Positions 24,706 to 32,557 of a DNA stretch of 64,000 nt are shown here, one piece after another. The translations under genes were made by a program, and so were the position numbers. Each line of letters starts with the position of its first letter. The stretch's first letter is position 1. The notes under the pieces are model-generated. The model saw only the letters and a program-made list of their open reading frames with translations, was not told the DNA's origin and did not search any database. The stretch covers positions 22,232 through 86,231 of the forward strand of contig NZ_QDKQ01000076.1 in NCBI RefSeq assembly GCF_003116815.1, read 5' to 3'. The stretch comes from Caulobacter endophyticus (GTDB taxonomy: Bacteria; Pseudomonadota; Alphaproteobacteria; Caulobacterales; Caulobacteraceae).

Positions 24706-25512
24706 ATGCGCCTCCGTATCGCCACCTGGAACGTCAATTCCGTCCGCCTTCGCGCCGAACAGGCCGCTCGTTTCGTCGACGAGCAGGCCCCCGATGTCCT
24801 GTGCATGCAGGAGATCAAGTGTCAGGACGGCGAGTTCCCGCGCGAGGCCTTCGAGGCCATGGGCCTCCCGCACATCAAGATCGCCGGTCAGAAGGGCTGG
24901 CACGGCGTGGCCATCGCCTCGCGCCTGCCGATCGAGGACACGCCCACCCTGATGAACTGCCGCGAGGGCCATGCCCGCTGCGTGGCCGTGAAGGTGGCCG
25001 GCGTCGAGATCCAGAACTTCTACATCCCGGCGGGCGGCGATCTGCCCGATCGCGTCGCCAACCCGAAGTTCGACCACAAGCTTGATTTCTACGAGACCCT
25101 GACCGCCGCCCTGAAGAAGCGCGATCCCAAGGCGCCGCTGATCGTCACCGGCGACCTGAACATCGCGCCAGGCGAGAACGACGTCTGGAGCCATCGCCAG
25201 ATGCTGAAGGTGGTCAGCCACACCCCGGCCGAGCTGGAAGCCTTCGACGCCATGATCAAGTCGATGGACCTGCTGGACCTGCCGCGACTGGCCACGCCCG
25301 AGCCGGAAAAGCTGTTTTCCTGGTGGAGCTACCGCGCCGCCGACTTCCGCAAGTCCAACCGCGGCCTCCGGTTGGACCACATCCTGGCCAGCCCGGGCCT
25401 GCGCGAGGCGGCGATCGTCGATGGCAAAGTCTCGTCCCAGGTGCACGACACGGTGCGCGAATGGGAACGTCCCAGCGACCACGCCCCAGTGACGGCGGAT
25501 CTGAAGATCTAA
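24706..25512 (+). CDS. xthA: Exodeoxyribonuclease III (AP endonuclease)
   Basis: A cytoplasmic DNA-repair nuclease that cuts 5' of abasic sites and has 3'-5' exonuclease activity on duplex DNA. The EEP-fold motifs are in order: TWNVNSVR, MQEIKCQD (metal Glu), NFYIPAGGD, GDLNIAP, and the C-terminal LDHILAS and SDHAPV with the catalytic Asp-His pair. Its 268 aa is the normal length. A GTAGGGGAG Shine-Dalgarno precedes the ATG. It is convergent with dnaQ. Confidence 0.95.
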   Translation: MRLRIATWNVNSVRLRAEQAARFVDEQAPDVLCMQEIKCQDGEFPREAFEAMGLPHIKIAGQKGWHGVAIASRLPIEDTPTLMNCREGHARCVAVKVAGVEIQNFYIPAGGDLPDRVANPKFDHKLDFYETLTAALKKRDPKAPLIVTGDLNIAPGENDVWSHRQMLKVVSHTPAELEAFDAMIKSMDLLDLPRLATPEPEKLFSWWSYRAADFRKSNRGLRLDHILASPGLREAAIVDGKVSSQVHDTVREWERPSDHAPVTADLKI

Positions 25513-25546
25513 AGGCGAGACCGCCCCTTTTCCACCTTCTCCCCGG

Positions 25547-26272
25547 CTACTCCGCCGGCGGCGAAGCCAGTTCCGGCAGGTCGAACTTCAGCCAGACGGC
25601 CTTGTCCTTGAGGGTCGATTTCACCCAGTCGGCGTGCACGGCGCGTTCGGCCTCGGTCGAGCGGAAGGGCAGGGGACGCGGACGGGCGCCGTAGCCGCCG
25701 GCGCGGGCGGCGCTGGTGGCCGTGGCCGCCACGGCATGGGTCAGTTCGAGCGCGCGCTCCTTGCCGCCCTGCAGTTCGAGATAGACCTCGGCCAGCAGGT
25801 GGGAGTCGATCAGCGCCCCGTGCTTGTCGCGGCTGTCGAGGCTGATCTTGAACCGCTTGCAGAGCGCGTCGAGCGAGTTGTACATGCCCGGGAAGCGCTT
25901 CTTGGCCATGGCCAGGGTGTCGACCCAGCGCTCTTCCGGCAGCGGCGGGCGGCCGCACTTCTCCAGCTCGAAATTGACGAAGCTGCGGTCGAACGAGGCG
26001 TTGTGGGCGACGACGACGCTGTCGCCGACGAAGTCCAGGAACTTGTCGGCGATCTCGTGGAACTTCGGCTTGCCGGCCAGGAAGGCGGCCGAGAGGCCGT
26101 GCACCTTCTCGGCCTCGGCCGGCATGTCGCGCAGCGGGTCGCAATATTCGTGGAACGAGCGGCCGGTGGGCATGTAGTCCACGACCTCGATGCAGCCGAT
26201 TTCGACCAGGCGGTCGCCCGTCTTCGGATCGAAGCCGGTGGTTTCGGTGTCGAGGATGATTTCCCGGGCCAT
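25547..26272 (-). CDS. dnaQ: DNA polymerase III epsilon subunit (proofreading exonuclease)
   Basis: The 3'-5' proofreading exonuclease of the replicative polymerase. The DEDDh motifs are visible: ExoI DTETTGFD near residue 8, ExoII VVAHNASFDRSF near 95-105, and the H..LIDSHLLAEVY region near 155-165. At 241 aa it has the exonuclease domain plus a short C-terminal tail for binding the alpha subunit. It is the last gene of the ppsR-maf-aroE-coaE-dnaQ cluster, which points away from the origin. Confidence 0.95.
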   Translation of the reverse strand: MAREIILDTETTGFDPKTGDRLVEIGCIEVVDYMPTGRSFHEYCDPLRDMPAEAEKVHGLSAAFLAGKPKFHEIADKFLDFVGDSVVVAHNASFDRSFVNFELEKCGRPPLPEERWVDTLAMAKKRFPGMYNSLDALCKRFKISLDSRDKHGALIDSHLLAEVYLELQGGKERALELTHAVAATATSAARAGGYGARPRPLPFRSTEAERAVHADWVKSTLKDKAVWLKFDLPELASPPAE

Positions 26273-26303
26273 GACCTTTCAATGGGCCGGTTCGACTCCG
26301 GCA

Positions 26304-26903
26304 TCAAGCTTGGGCGGAGGTTCTCAACAGGGTCAGGATGTCGCGCACCTGGTCGCGGGCGGCGTCCAGCCCCCGGCCCGTATCCACCACGAAGTCGGCG
26401 CGGGCGCGCTTTTCGGCGTCGGGCAGCTGGCGGGCCAGGATCGCTTCGAACTTTTCGGCCGTCATGCCGGGGCGGGCCAGCACTCGCTCGCGCTGGACGT
26501 CTGCGGGTGCGCTGACCACCACCACCTTGTGGACGTTCTTCTGGCCGCCGGTCTCGAAGAGCAACGGCACGTCGAGCACGACGATATCGTGGCCATCCCT
26601 TTCGGCCTTCTCGAAGAAGCCGATCCGATGGGCGCCGACCAACGGGTGAACGATGGCCTCGAGCTTTTCCAGCGCCTCCGGATCACCAACCACCTGGGCG
26701 CTGAGCCGCGCGCGGTCGATCGCGCCATCCACCACGACCCCGGGGAAGGCCGCCTCGACCGGCGCCACGGCCGCTCCGCCCACCGCATAGAGCGCGTGCA
26801 CGGCGGCGTCGGAATCGTAGACGGGCGCGCCTTCGGCTTCGAACATCTTGGCCGTGGTCGACTTGCCCATGCCGATGGAGCCGGTGAGGCCGAGAATGAT
26901 CAC
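26304..26903 (-). CDS. coaE: Dephospho-CoA kinase
   Basis: It phosphorylates the ribose 3'-OH of dephospho-CoA, the last step of CoA synthesis. The P-loop GLTGSIGMGKST is at residues 5-16, followed by PVYDSDAAVH (substrate site) and the VVLDVPLLFETG motif. Its 199 aa is typical. The start overlaps the aroE stop by 4 nt, giving translational coupling. Confidence 0.95.
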   Translation of the reverse strand: MIILGLTGSIGMGKSTTAKMFEAEGAPVYDSDAAVHALYAVGGAAVAPVEAAFPGVVVDGAIDRARLSAQVVGDPEALEKLEAIVHPLVGAHRIGFFEKAERDGHDIVVLDVPLLFETGGQKNVHKVVVVSAPADVQRERVLARPGMTAEKFEAILARQLPDAEKRARADFVVDTGRGLDAARDQVRDILTLLRTSAQA

Positions 26904-27763
26904 TTGGAGCCTTCCCCCAGATGCGCCAGGGCGACGGCGCGAACGTCGACGTCCGTCGGCGGCGCCTGGCCGAAGAAGGCCTCGAACGACGGCGCGGCCT
27001 GCAGCAGCAGCATTTCCAGGCCGTCCACCGTGGGCCGGCCGGCGGCCTCGGCGCGGGCCAGGAACTCGGTGCGCAGCGGCTTGTAGACCATGTCCATGAC
27101 CACGCAGCCTTCCGGCGTCAGCGTCAGGTCGGCCGGCGGGCCGTCGCCGCCGCCCAGGCCGAGCGAGGTTGCGTTGATCACCAGGCCGGCATCGGCCAGC
27201 AGGGCGGGAAGCTCGTCCTCGCCGGCGGCGGTCACCTTCTCCCCAAGGGCGCTGGCGATGGCCTGGGCCTTGGCGACCGTGCGGTTGACGATGCGCACCA
27301 TCGGCGCGCCGGCCAGCAGCAGGGCCGCCGCCGCGCCCCGCGCCGCGCCGCCAGCGCCGAGGATCACCACCGGCGCGGCCGAAACGTCGAAGGCCGGCGC
27401 CTGGGCGGCGATCGCGCCCAGAAGGCCCGGACCATCGGTGTTGTCGGCGAAGATCGTGCCGTCTTCGCGGAAACGCAGAAGATTGGCCGCCCCGGCCAGC
27501 CGCGCCAGGTCGCTGGCCTCGTCGGCGCAGGCCAGCGCTCTCTCCTTGAAGGGGATGGTGACGTTGAGGCCCCGGATCACGCCGCCCCGAAAGCCGTTCA
27601 CGAAGGCCTCGAACCGCTCTTCGGCCGGGCCCATCGGCACATAGGCGCCGTCGATCCCGGCGGCGGCCAGCCAGGCGTTATGCAGCAGCGGGCTCATCGA
27701 ATGGACGATCGGCTGTCCACAGACGCCGGCCACCAGGGCCTGGCCGGTAATCTTGAAACTCAT
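26900..27763 (-). CDS. aroE: Shikimate dehydrogenase (NADP+)
   Basis: It reduces 3-dehydroshikimate to shikimate in aromatic amino-acid synthesis. The N-terminal substrate domain has GQPIVHSMSPLLHN and LNVTIPFKE with the catalytic Lys; the C-terminal NADP domain has the glycine-rich VILGAGGAARG and the NRT motif (IVNRTVAKA). Its 287 aa is the usual size. It overlaps both coaE and maf by 4 nt. Confidence 0.96.
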   Translation of the reverse strand: MSFKITGQALVAGVCGQPIVHSMSPLLHNAWLAAAGIDGAYVPMGPAEERFEAFVNGFRGGVIRGLNVTIPFKERALACADEASDLARLAGAANLLRFREDGTIFADNTDGPGLLGAIAAQAPAFDVSAAPVVILGAGGAARGAAAALLLAGAPMVRIVNRTVAKAQAIASALGEKVTAAGEDELPALLADAGLVINATSLGLGGGDGPPADLTLTPEGCVVMDMVYKPLRTEFLARAEAAGRPTVDGLEMLLLQAAPSFEAFFGQAPPTDVDVRAVALAHLGEGSK

Positions 27764-28365
27764 GCCTGGAGGGCTCCGTGCAGGCGCAGGAAGTCGAGCA
27801 GGCCGGTCATCGGCAGCCCGAGGATGGTGAAGTAGTCGCCGTCTATACGGTCGAACATCTGCAGGCCTTCACCCTCCAGCATGTAGCAGCCGACAGACGA
27901 CAGGATCTGTTCGCCGTTGCGCTCCAGATAGCCGTCGAGCCAGGCCTCGCTGAACGGCCGCACCGACAGCTTGGCGGTCTCGACGATCCGCCAGATCGGC
28001 TGGCCGTCGCGAGCCACCACGACGCCCGAATGCAGCTTGTGGATTTCTCCACGCAACTCCAGCAGGCGAGCCCGTGCGGCTTCCAGGGTGTCGACCTTGT
28101 CGAACAGCCGGCCCTTCAGCTCCAGGGTCTGGTCTGAGCCGATCACGAGGCCGGGGCGCCTGTGGGAAACCTTGACCGCCTTCATCTCGGCCAGGGCGTC
28201 GGCCACGTCGCGCGGCGTGACCTCTTCGGCCAGCAGGCCGGCCTTGGCGGCTTCTTCGTCCACACCCGAGGCCACGGCCTCGAACGGCACGCCGGCGTTC
28301 CTGAGGATGGTCTGGCGGGTCCAGCTGGTGGACGCCAGGACGATGGGGAGGGCGGAGGCGCTCAT
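27760..28365 (-). CDS. maf: Maf-like nucleotide pyrophosphatase
   Basis: A 201-aa Maf-family protein. These enzymes hydrolyse dTTP/UTP or methylated nucleotides and have been linked to septum control. The N-terminal LASTSWTRQTILRNAG motif, the E...AKA region (DEEAAKAGLLAEEVTPRDVADALAEMKA) and VIGSDQTLELKG are visible. The specificity subfamily is not assigned. It overlaps ppsR and aroE by 4 nt each. Confidence 0.9.
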   Translation of the reverse strand: MSASALPIVLASTSWTRQTILRNAGVPFEAVASGVDEEAAKAGLLAEEVTPRDVADALAEMKAVKVSHRRPGLVIGSDQTLELKGRLFDKVDTLEAARARLLELRGEIHKLHSGVVVARDGQPIWRIVETAKLSVRPFSEAWLDGYLERNGEQILSSVGCYMLEGEGLQMFDRIDGDYFTILGLPMTGLLDFLRLHGALQA

Positions 28366-29264
28366 CCGAGCACCTCGACCTGGCCCCGGCCGCCCGACAG
28401 CAGGTTGATGATCGCCGCGGCGGTCTCTTCCACAGAGCGGCGGGTGACGTCGATGATCGGCCAGCCGTTCTTCTCGAACAGGCGGCGGGCGGCGATGATC
28501 TCGGCCCGCACGCTGTCGGTGTCGATATAATCGCTCTCTCTATTCTCCTTGAGAGACAGCAGTCGGTTGCGGCGGATCTGGATCAGCCGCTCGGGCGTGG
28601 TCATCAGGCCCACGATCAGGGTGTTCTTCAGCTCGAACAGCTGCTCGGGCGGCGCACGGCCCGGCACCAGCGGCACATTGGCGGCGCGCACCCCGCGGTG
28701 GGCCAGATAGATGCAGGTGGGCGTCTTGGACGTGCGCGACACGCCCACCAGGATCACATCGGCCTGGGTCAGGTCCTGGCCGCCCTGGCCGTCATCGTGG
28801 GCGATGGCGTAGTCGAGGGCTTCGATGCGGTCGAAATAGTCGTTGTTGAGCGCGTGCTGCGCGCCCACGCGCGTGGAGATCTTGGCCCCCAGGTAGCGCG
28901 ACATGGCGCTGACCACGGGGTCGAGGGCCGCGATGCACGGCATGTCGAGCTTGCGGCAGCCTTCTTCCAGCGCCGAGCGGAGGTTGGGGTCGATGATGGT
29001 GTGCATGACCACCCCCGGCGCCCCGGCGATCTCCTCCAGCGCCCGATCCAGCTGCCGGATGGAACGCACCAGCGCATAGATGTGTTCGATAGGCAGGATA
29101 TCGGTGAACCGTGCACAGACCGCCCGCGCCATGGCGTTCAAGGTCTCGCCCGTGGAGTCCGAAACCAGGTGGATATGGAAGTAGGTCGCGAACCGCGCGG
29201 TGTGGCGATCGGCCTCAGGCGACGCACTGTCCTGTGGATCATCCGTTAAGGGTTGCTTTACCAC
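28362..29264 (-). CDS. ppsR: PEP synthase / PPDK regulatory protein (DUF299)
   Basis: A bifunctional kinase and pyrophosphorylase that switches phosphoenolpyruvate synthase or pyruvate phosphate dikinase off and on. The family core starts FATYFHIHLVSDSTGETLNA, and the P-loop-like GVSRTSKTPTCIYLA is near residues 175-190. I chose GTG 29264: a GAAGG Shine-Dalgarno sits 8 nt upstream and the product is 300 aa, normal for the family. A TTG at 29360 would add 32 Arg/Ala-rich residues that cover part of the origin. It is the first gene left of Cori and leads the dnaQ operon. Confidence 0.88.
   Translation of the reverse strand: MVKQPLTDDPQDSASPEADRHTARFATYFHIHLVSDSTGETLNAMARAVCARFTDILPIEHIYALVRSIRQLDRALEEIAGAPGVVMHTIIDPNLRSALEEGCRKLDMPCIAALDPVVSAMSRYLGAKISTRVGAQHALNNDYFDRIEALDYAIAHDDGQGGQDLTQADVILVGVSRTSKTPTCIYLAHRGVRAANVPLVPGRAPPEQLFELKNTLIVGLMTTPERLIQIRRNRLLSLKENRESDYIDTDSVRAEIIAARRLFEKNGWPIIDVTRRSVEETAAAIINLLSGGRGQVEVLG
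29246..29260. promoter_or_regulatory. CtrA-type site TTAA-N7-TTTA
   Basis: TTAA (29246-29249), 7 nt, then TTTA (29257-29260), one mismatch to TTAA-N7-TTAA. It lies within the first codons of ppsR and beside a DnaA-like box. Confidence 0.55.
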
Positions 29265-29424
29265 TCTGGGAGCCTTCTGGGGACAAGCGGGCGCCAAATG
29301 CGCCCCAGCGCGACGCTGCGCCGCGCCCCTGTGATAAACGGCCTCATTGACGCCGGACAATCCCCAGCTTGAACCTGCCTACCGGGACCTGTGCCCGAGC
29401 GTTGTCCCGCGCTTGTGGAAAGTC

Positions 29425-29450
29425 CTAATGGATGGTTAATTTACCATTCA
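29425..29450. promoter_or_regulatory. Tandem CtrA-type site CTAA-N7-TTAA-N7-TTCA
   Basis: Three half-sites on one helical face, spaced exactly 7 nt apart (29425-29428, 29436-29439, 29447-29450), form two overlapping CtrA boxes sharing the central TTAA. CtrA bound here would block initiation, as shown for Cori in C. crescentus. Confidence 0.6.
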
Positions 29451-29710
29451 CCATCGTCTGGGTTTCGTAAGGAATCCGATGGGTTGGAAGCTTGTCCACG
29501 AAGTTCACAGGGTATGACCCCCATGTGCACCAAGCTGGGGCATACCGAGTAGGGCCTGTTGGAGTTGTCCACCGGGGCGGACTTATCCCCGTGTTGCACT
29601 TGCCCTCCCCCTTCTTCCTCTCTCTCTAAGATTCTTATTTTTAAGAAGAATAAGGGGTACGGGATCGCACGGACTTGAGTGGAACGGCTTGCCGGGATTT
29701 AACCGCCGGT

Positions 29711-30739
29711 ATGACGAGCTCTCCGATCCCGAAGTTTCTCTCCGTGCTGGCCGGTGAAACCGCCGAGCGTCCCCCGGTCTGGTTCATGCGCCAGGCGGGC
29801 CGGTATCTCCCCGAGTATCGCGCCGTGCGCGCGACGGCCCCGGACTTCATAAGCTTCTGCCTGAATCCAGAGAAAGCCGCCGAGGTCACCCTGCAGCCGC
29901 TGCGCCGCTTTCCGTACGACGCGGCCATCGTCTTCGCCGATATTTTGCTGATCCCCGGCGCGCTGGGCCAGAAGGTGTGGTTCGAGGCCGGCGAAGGCCC
30001 CAAGCTCGGCGAACTGCCCGACCTCGAGGCCATGGCCGACAGGACGCAGCAGGCCGGCGAGGCCCTGAAAGCCGTCGGTGAGACGCTCTCGCGCGTTCGC
30101 GCAGATATCGATCCTTCGAAGGCGCTGATCGGTTTCGCCGGCGCGCCGTGGACGGTGGCGACCTACATGATCGAAGGCGGATCCAGCGATCGCTCGGGCG
30201 CGCGGACCTTCGCCTATCAGAACGCCGACAAGCTGGACCGGCTGATCCAGATCCTCGTCGACGCCACGGTCGATTATCTGGCCATGCAGGCCGCTTCCGG
30301 CGCCCAGGCGCTGAAGCTGTTCGAGAGCTGGGCCGAGGGCCTCTCCGAGCCGCTGTTCGAGCGCCTGGTGACCAAGCCCCACATCGCCATCGTCGAGGGC
30401 CTGCGGGCGCGGGGCGTGACCGTGCCGCTCATCGGCTTCCCCCGCGGGGCCGGAACGCTCGTCGAGGCCTACGCGCAGGCCGTGCCTGTGGACGGCGTGG
30501 CGCTCGACACCTCGGCCTCGGCGAAGCTGGGCCAGGCGATCCAGAAGACCAAGACCATCCAGGGCGCCCTTGATCCGCTGCTGCTGCGGGCCGGCGGCGC
30601 GGCATTGGACGAACGGGTGGAGCAGATGCTTCAGCAGTGGGGGCAGGGCCCCTATATCTTCAACCTGGGTCACGGCATCCTGCCCGACACGCCGATCGCT
30701 CACGTCGAGCAGGTGCTGAAGCGGGTGACCGGCCTGTGA
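29711..30739 (+). CDS. hemE: Uroporphyrinogen decarboxylase
   Basis: It removes four carboxyl groups from uroporphyrinogen III to give coproporphyrinogen III in cytosolic heme synthesis. The PVWFMRQAGRYLPEY signature is near the N-terminus and GFAGAPWTVATYM is near residue 140. ATG 29711 gives 342 aa, matching the family; a TTG at 29675 would add 12 residues. No clear Shine-Dalgarno is present. Its promoter must lie within Cori; in C. crescentus, transcription of hemE from inside the origin is linked to initiation control. hemH overlaps by 4 nt. Confidence 0.95.
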   Translation: MTSSPIPKFLSVLAGETAERPPVWFMRQAGRYLPEYRAVRATAPDFISFCLNPEKAAEVTLQPLRRFPYDAAIVFADILLIPGALGQKVWFEAGEGPKLGELPDLEAMADRTQQAGEALKAVGETLSRVRADIDPSKALIGFAGAPWTVATYMIEGGSSDRSGARTFAYQNADKLDRLIQILVDATVDYLAMQAASGAQALKLFESWAEGLSEPLFERLVTKPHIAIVEGLRARGVTVPLIGFPRGAGTLVEAYAQAVPVDGVALDTSASAKLGQAIQKTKTIQGALDPLLLRAGGAALDERVEQMLQQWGQGPYIFNLGHGILPDTPIAHVEQVLKRVTGL

Positions 30740-31788
30740 ACCAAGCCAACAGCGGGCGAAAGATCGCCGTCGTCCTGTTCAATCTCGGCGGACCCGACGG
30801 CCAGGCGGCCGTGCGGCCGTTCCTGTTCAACCTGTTTCGAGATCCGGCGATCATCCAAGCGCCGTTCTTCGTTCGCTATCCGGTCGCGGCGCTGATCTCG
30901 ACCACCCGGGCCAAGTCGGCGCGCGCCAACTACGCCCTGATGGGCGGCGGCTCGCCGCTGCTGCCGGAAACCGACAGGCAGGCGCGAGCGCTCGAGGCGG
31001 TTCTGGCCCAGCGCCTGCCGGGCGACACGGTCAAGGCCTTCGTGGCCATGCGCTACTGGGATCCGCTGACCGGCGAGACGGCGAGGGCGGTGAAGGCCTG
31101 GAAGCCCGACGAGGTCGTGCTGCTGCCGCTCTATCCGCAGTATTCGACGACCACGACCGCTTCGTCTCTGAAGGCGTGGAGACGCGCCTATCGCAAGGGT
31201 CCGGGCCGCACGACGACGCTGTGCTGCTATCCGACCGCCGATGGTTTCGTGCAGGCGCACGCGGATCTGATCCGCGCCGAGTACGTCAAGGCCGGCTCGC
31301 CGAGACCCGCGCGGATCCTGTTTTCGGCCCATGGTCTGCCGGAAAAGGTGATCACCGCCGGCGACCCCTATCAGCGCCAGGTCGAGGCCACGGCCGCCGC
31401 GGTCGTCGAAAGGCTCGGCGATATCCTGGGCGAGGGCGTCGACTGGAAGATCAGCTACCAGAGCCGGGTCGGCCCGCTGAAGTGGATCGGCCCGTCCACC
31501 GACGACGAGGTCAAGGCGGCCGCGCAGGCGGGCCTGGCCCTGGTGGTCACGCCGATCGCCTTCGTGTCCGAACACATCGAGACGCTGGTCGAGCTGGACG
31601 TCGAGTATCGCGAACTGGCCTACGAGCACGGCGGGTCGATCTATGCCCGCGTGCCGGCCCTTGGCGTCGCCCCCGCGTTCATCGATTGTTTGGGGACTCT
31701 CGTGACTGAGGCCCTCTCTTCGGAAGCGCCGCAGGTCTGCGGCAGCGACCGATCCTGTCCCAAAACCGCCTCTGGAGCCCGCGCGTGA
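30736..31788 (+). CDS. hemH: Ferrochelatase
   Basis: It inserts Fe2+ into protoporphyrin IX, the last step of heme synthesis. Motifs: VVLFNLGGPDG at the N-terminus, LLPLYPQYSTTTTAS, the catalytic His in FSAHGLPEKV, and SYQSRVGPLKWIGPSTD with VSEHIETLVELD. The C-terminal tail has three Cys residues. GTG 30736 overlaps the hemE stop (GTGA) and gives 350 aa. hemJ overlaps its stop by 4 nt. Confidence 0.95.
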   Translation: MNQANSGRKIAVVLFNLGGPDGQAAVRPFLFNLFRDPAIIQAPFFVRYPVAALISTTRAKSARANYALMGGGSPLLPETDRQARALEAVLAQRLPGDTVKAFVAMRYWDPLTGETARAVKAWKPDEVVLLPLYPQYSTTTTASSLKAWRRAYRKGPGRTTTLCCYPTADGFVQAHADLIRAEYVKAGSPRPARILFSAHGLPEKVITAGDPYQRQVEATAAAVVERLGDILGEGVDWKISYQSRVGPLKWIGPSTDDEVKAAAQAGLALVVTPIAFVSEHIETLVELDVEYRELAYEHGGSIYARVPALGVAPAFIDCLGTLVTEALSSEAPQVCGSDRSCPKTASGARA

Positions 31789-32249
31789 CCGACTTCCTGG
31801 TCGAGCATTTCAACCTGATCCGCGGCCTGCACATCCTGGCCGTGATCGCCTGGATGGCGGGGATGCTCTACCTGCCGCGGCTCTACGTCTATCACACGGG
31901 CGCCACGCTGGGCTCGGAGATGGACGCGACCTTCAAGGTCATGGAGCGGCGGCTGCTGCGCGGGATCATCAATCCGGCGATGATCGCCGCCCTGATCTTC
32001 GGCCTGGGCCTGATCATGGCCGACGGAGTCATCCGCGGTTGGGATTTCCTGCTCAAGCCCTGGATGCTGGCCAAGCTGGCCGGCGTGTTCTTCCTGTTCG
32101 GCTGGCACGGCTTCCTGTCGAAGGCCCGCAAACAGTTCGAGGCCGGCCAGAACACCCGCTCGGAAAAATTCTGGCGCGCCACCAACGAGCTGCCCTTCGT
32201 GGCGGCCATCGTCATCGTGCTGTCGGTGACGACCAAGTACCTGAACTAA
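31785..32249 (+). CDS. hemJ: Protoporphyrinogen oxidase HemJ
   Basis: A 154-aa inner-membrane protein of the HemJ (UPF0093) family that oxidises protoporphyrinogen IX to protoporphyrin IX. Four hydrophobic helices are visible. The conserved His lies in RGLHILAVIAWMAGMLYLPRLYVYH and the conserved Lys in LLKPWMLAKLAG. GTG 31785 overlaps the hemH stop. The hemE-hemH-hemJ cluster thus encodes three late steps of heme synthesis in one coupled operon. Confidence 0.93.
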   Translation: MTDFLVEHFNLIRGLHILAVIAWMAGMLYLPRLYVYHTGATLGSEMDATFKVMERRLLRGIINPAMIAALIFGLGLIMADGVIRGWDFLLKPWMLAKLAGVFFLFGWHGFLSKARKQFEAGQNTRSEKFWRATNELPFVAAIVIVLSVTTKYLN

Positions 32250-32557
32250 CGGGGAGGGGACGAAACGTCCCGCGTTCTCCCCGCCTTATCCCCCGCTGCA
32301 CGATAGAGCCCCACAGGACCCCATCGGTAGCGCTTGACCCCGGGGCCGCCTTGTGGTTCCCGTCTTGGTCAGACGTTGCGGTCATACCGTGGCGTTCCCG
32401 CCTTTCACGGATCGCGCCCGTCCTGGAGCGCCCCATGATCCGTTCCCCTGATCGATCCGCGCCGTCGTCATGGCGCGACCCCATCGCCGCCTTCGCCTGA
32501 AGCCGGCTGAATTTCTATCCAAGCCCGGATCGTATCCGGGCGACCGCGAGTCTATGC
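32250..32557. other. hemJ-rho intergenic region and rho leader
   Basis: This 308-nt gap has no convincing ORF. Just after hemJ, GGGACG-AAA-CGTCCC (32257-32271), nested in GGGGAG...CTCCCC (32251-32282), forms a strong hairpin without a T-run. Near its end, GCCCGGAT-CGT-ATCCGGGC (32523-32541) forms an 8-bp hairpin 16 nt before the rho ATG. The rest probably contains the rho promoter and a leader, which in many bacteria mediates Rho autoregulation. Confidence 0.55.

Larger units (their letters stand above)
29233..29591. promoter_or_regulatory. DnaA-box-like nonamers in the origin
   Basis: Five near matches to TTATCCACA or the Caulobacter G-box type are visible: TGTGGATCA (29233-29241, reverse TGATCCACA), TGTGGAAAG (29414-29422, reverse CTTTCCACA), TTGTCCACG (29492-29500), TTGTCCACC (29565-29573) and TTATCCCCG (29583-29591). 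None is a perfect consensus box, as expected for this origin type. Confidence 0.65.
29233..29710. other. Putative chromosomal replication origin (Cori)
   Basis: The gap between ppsR and hemE, the known location of Caulobacter Cori, holds a cluster of origin signals. Five DnaA-box-like nonamers and two CtrA-type elements are listed separately. GANTC sites lie at 29472-29476 and 29630-29634. A pyrimidine-rich tract (29600-29628) leads into an AT-rich inverted repeat TTCTTA-TTTT-TAAGAA (29632-29647), a candidate unwinding element. Genes run away from it on both sides (ppsR to dnaQ leftward, hemE to parB rightward), and parS/parAB are 4-13 kb away. The exact limits are not defined. Confidence 0.85.
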
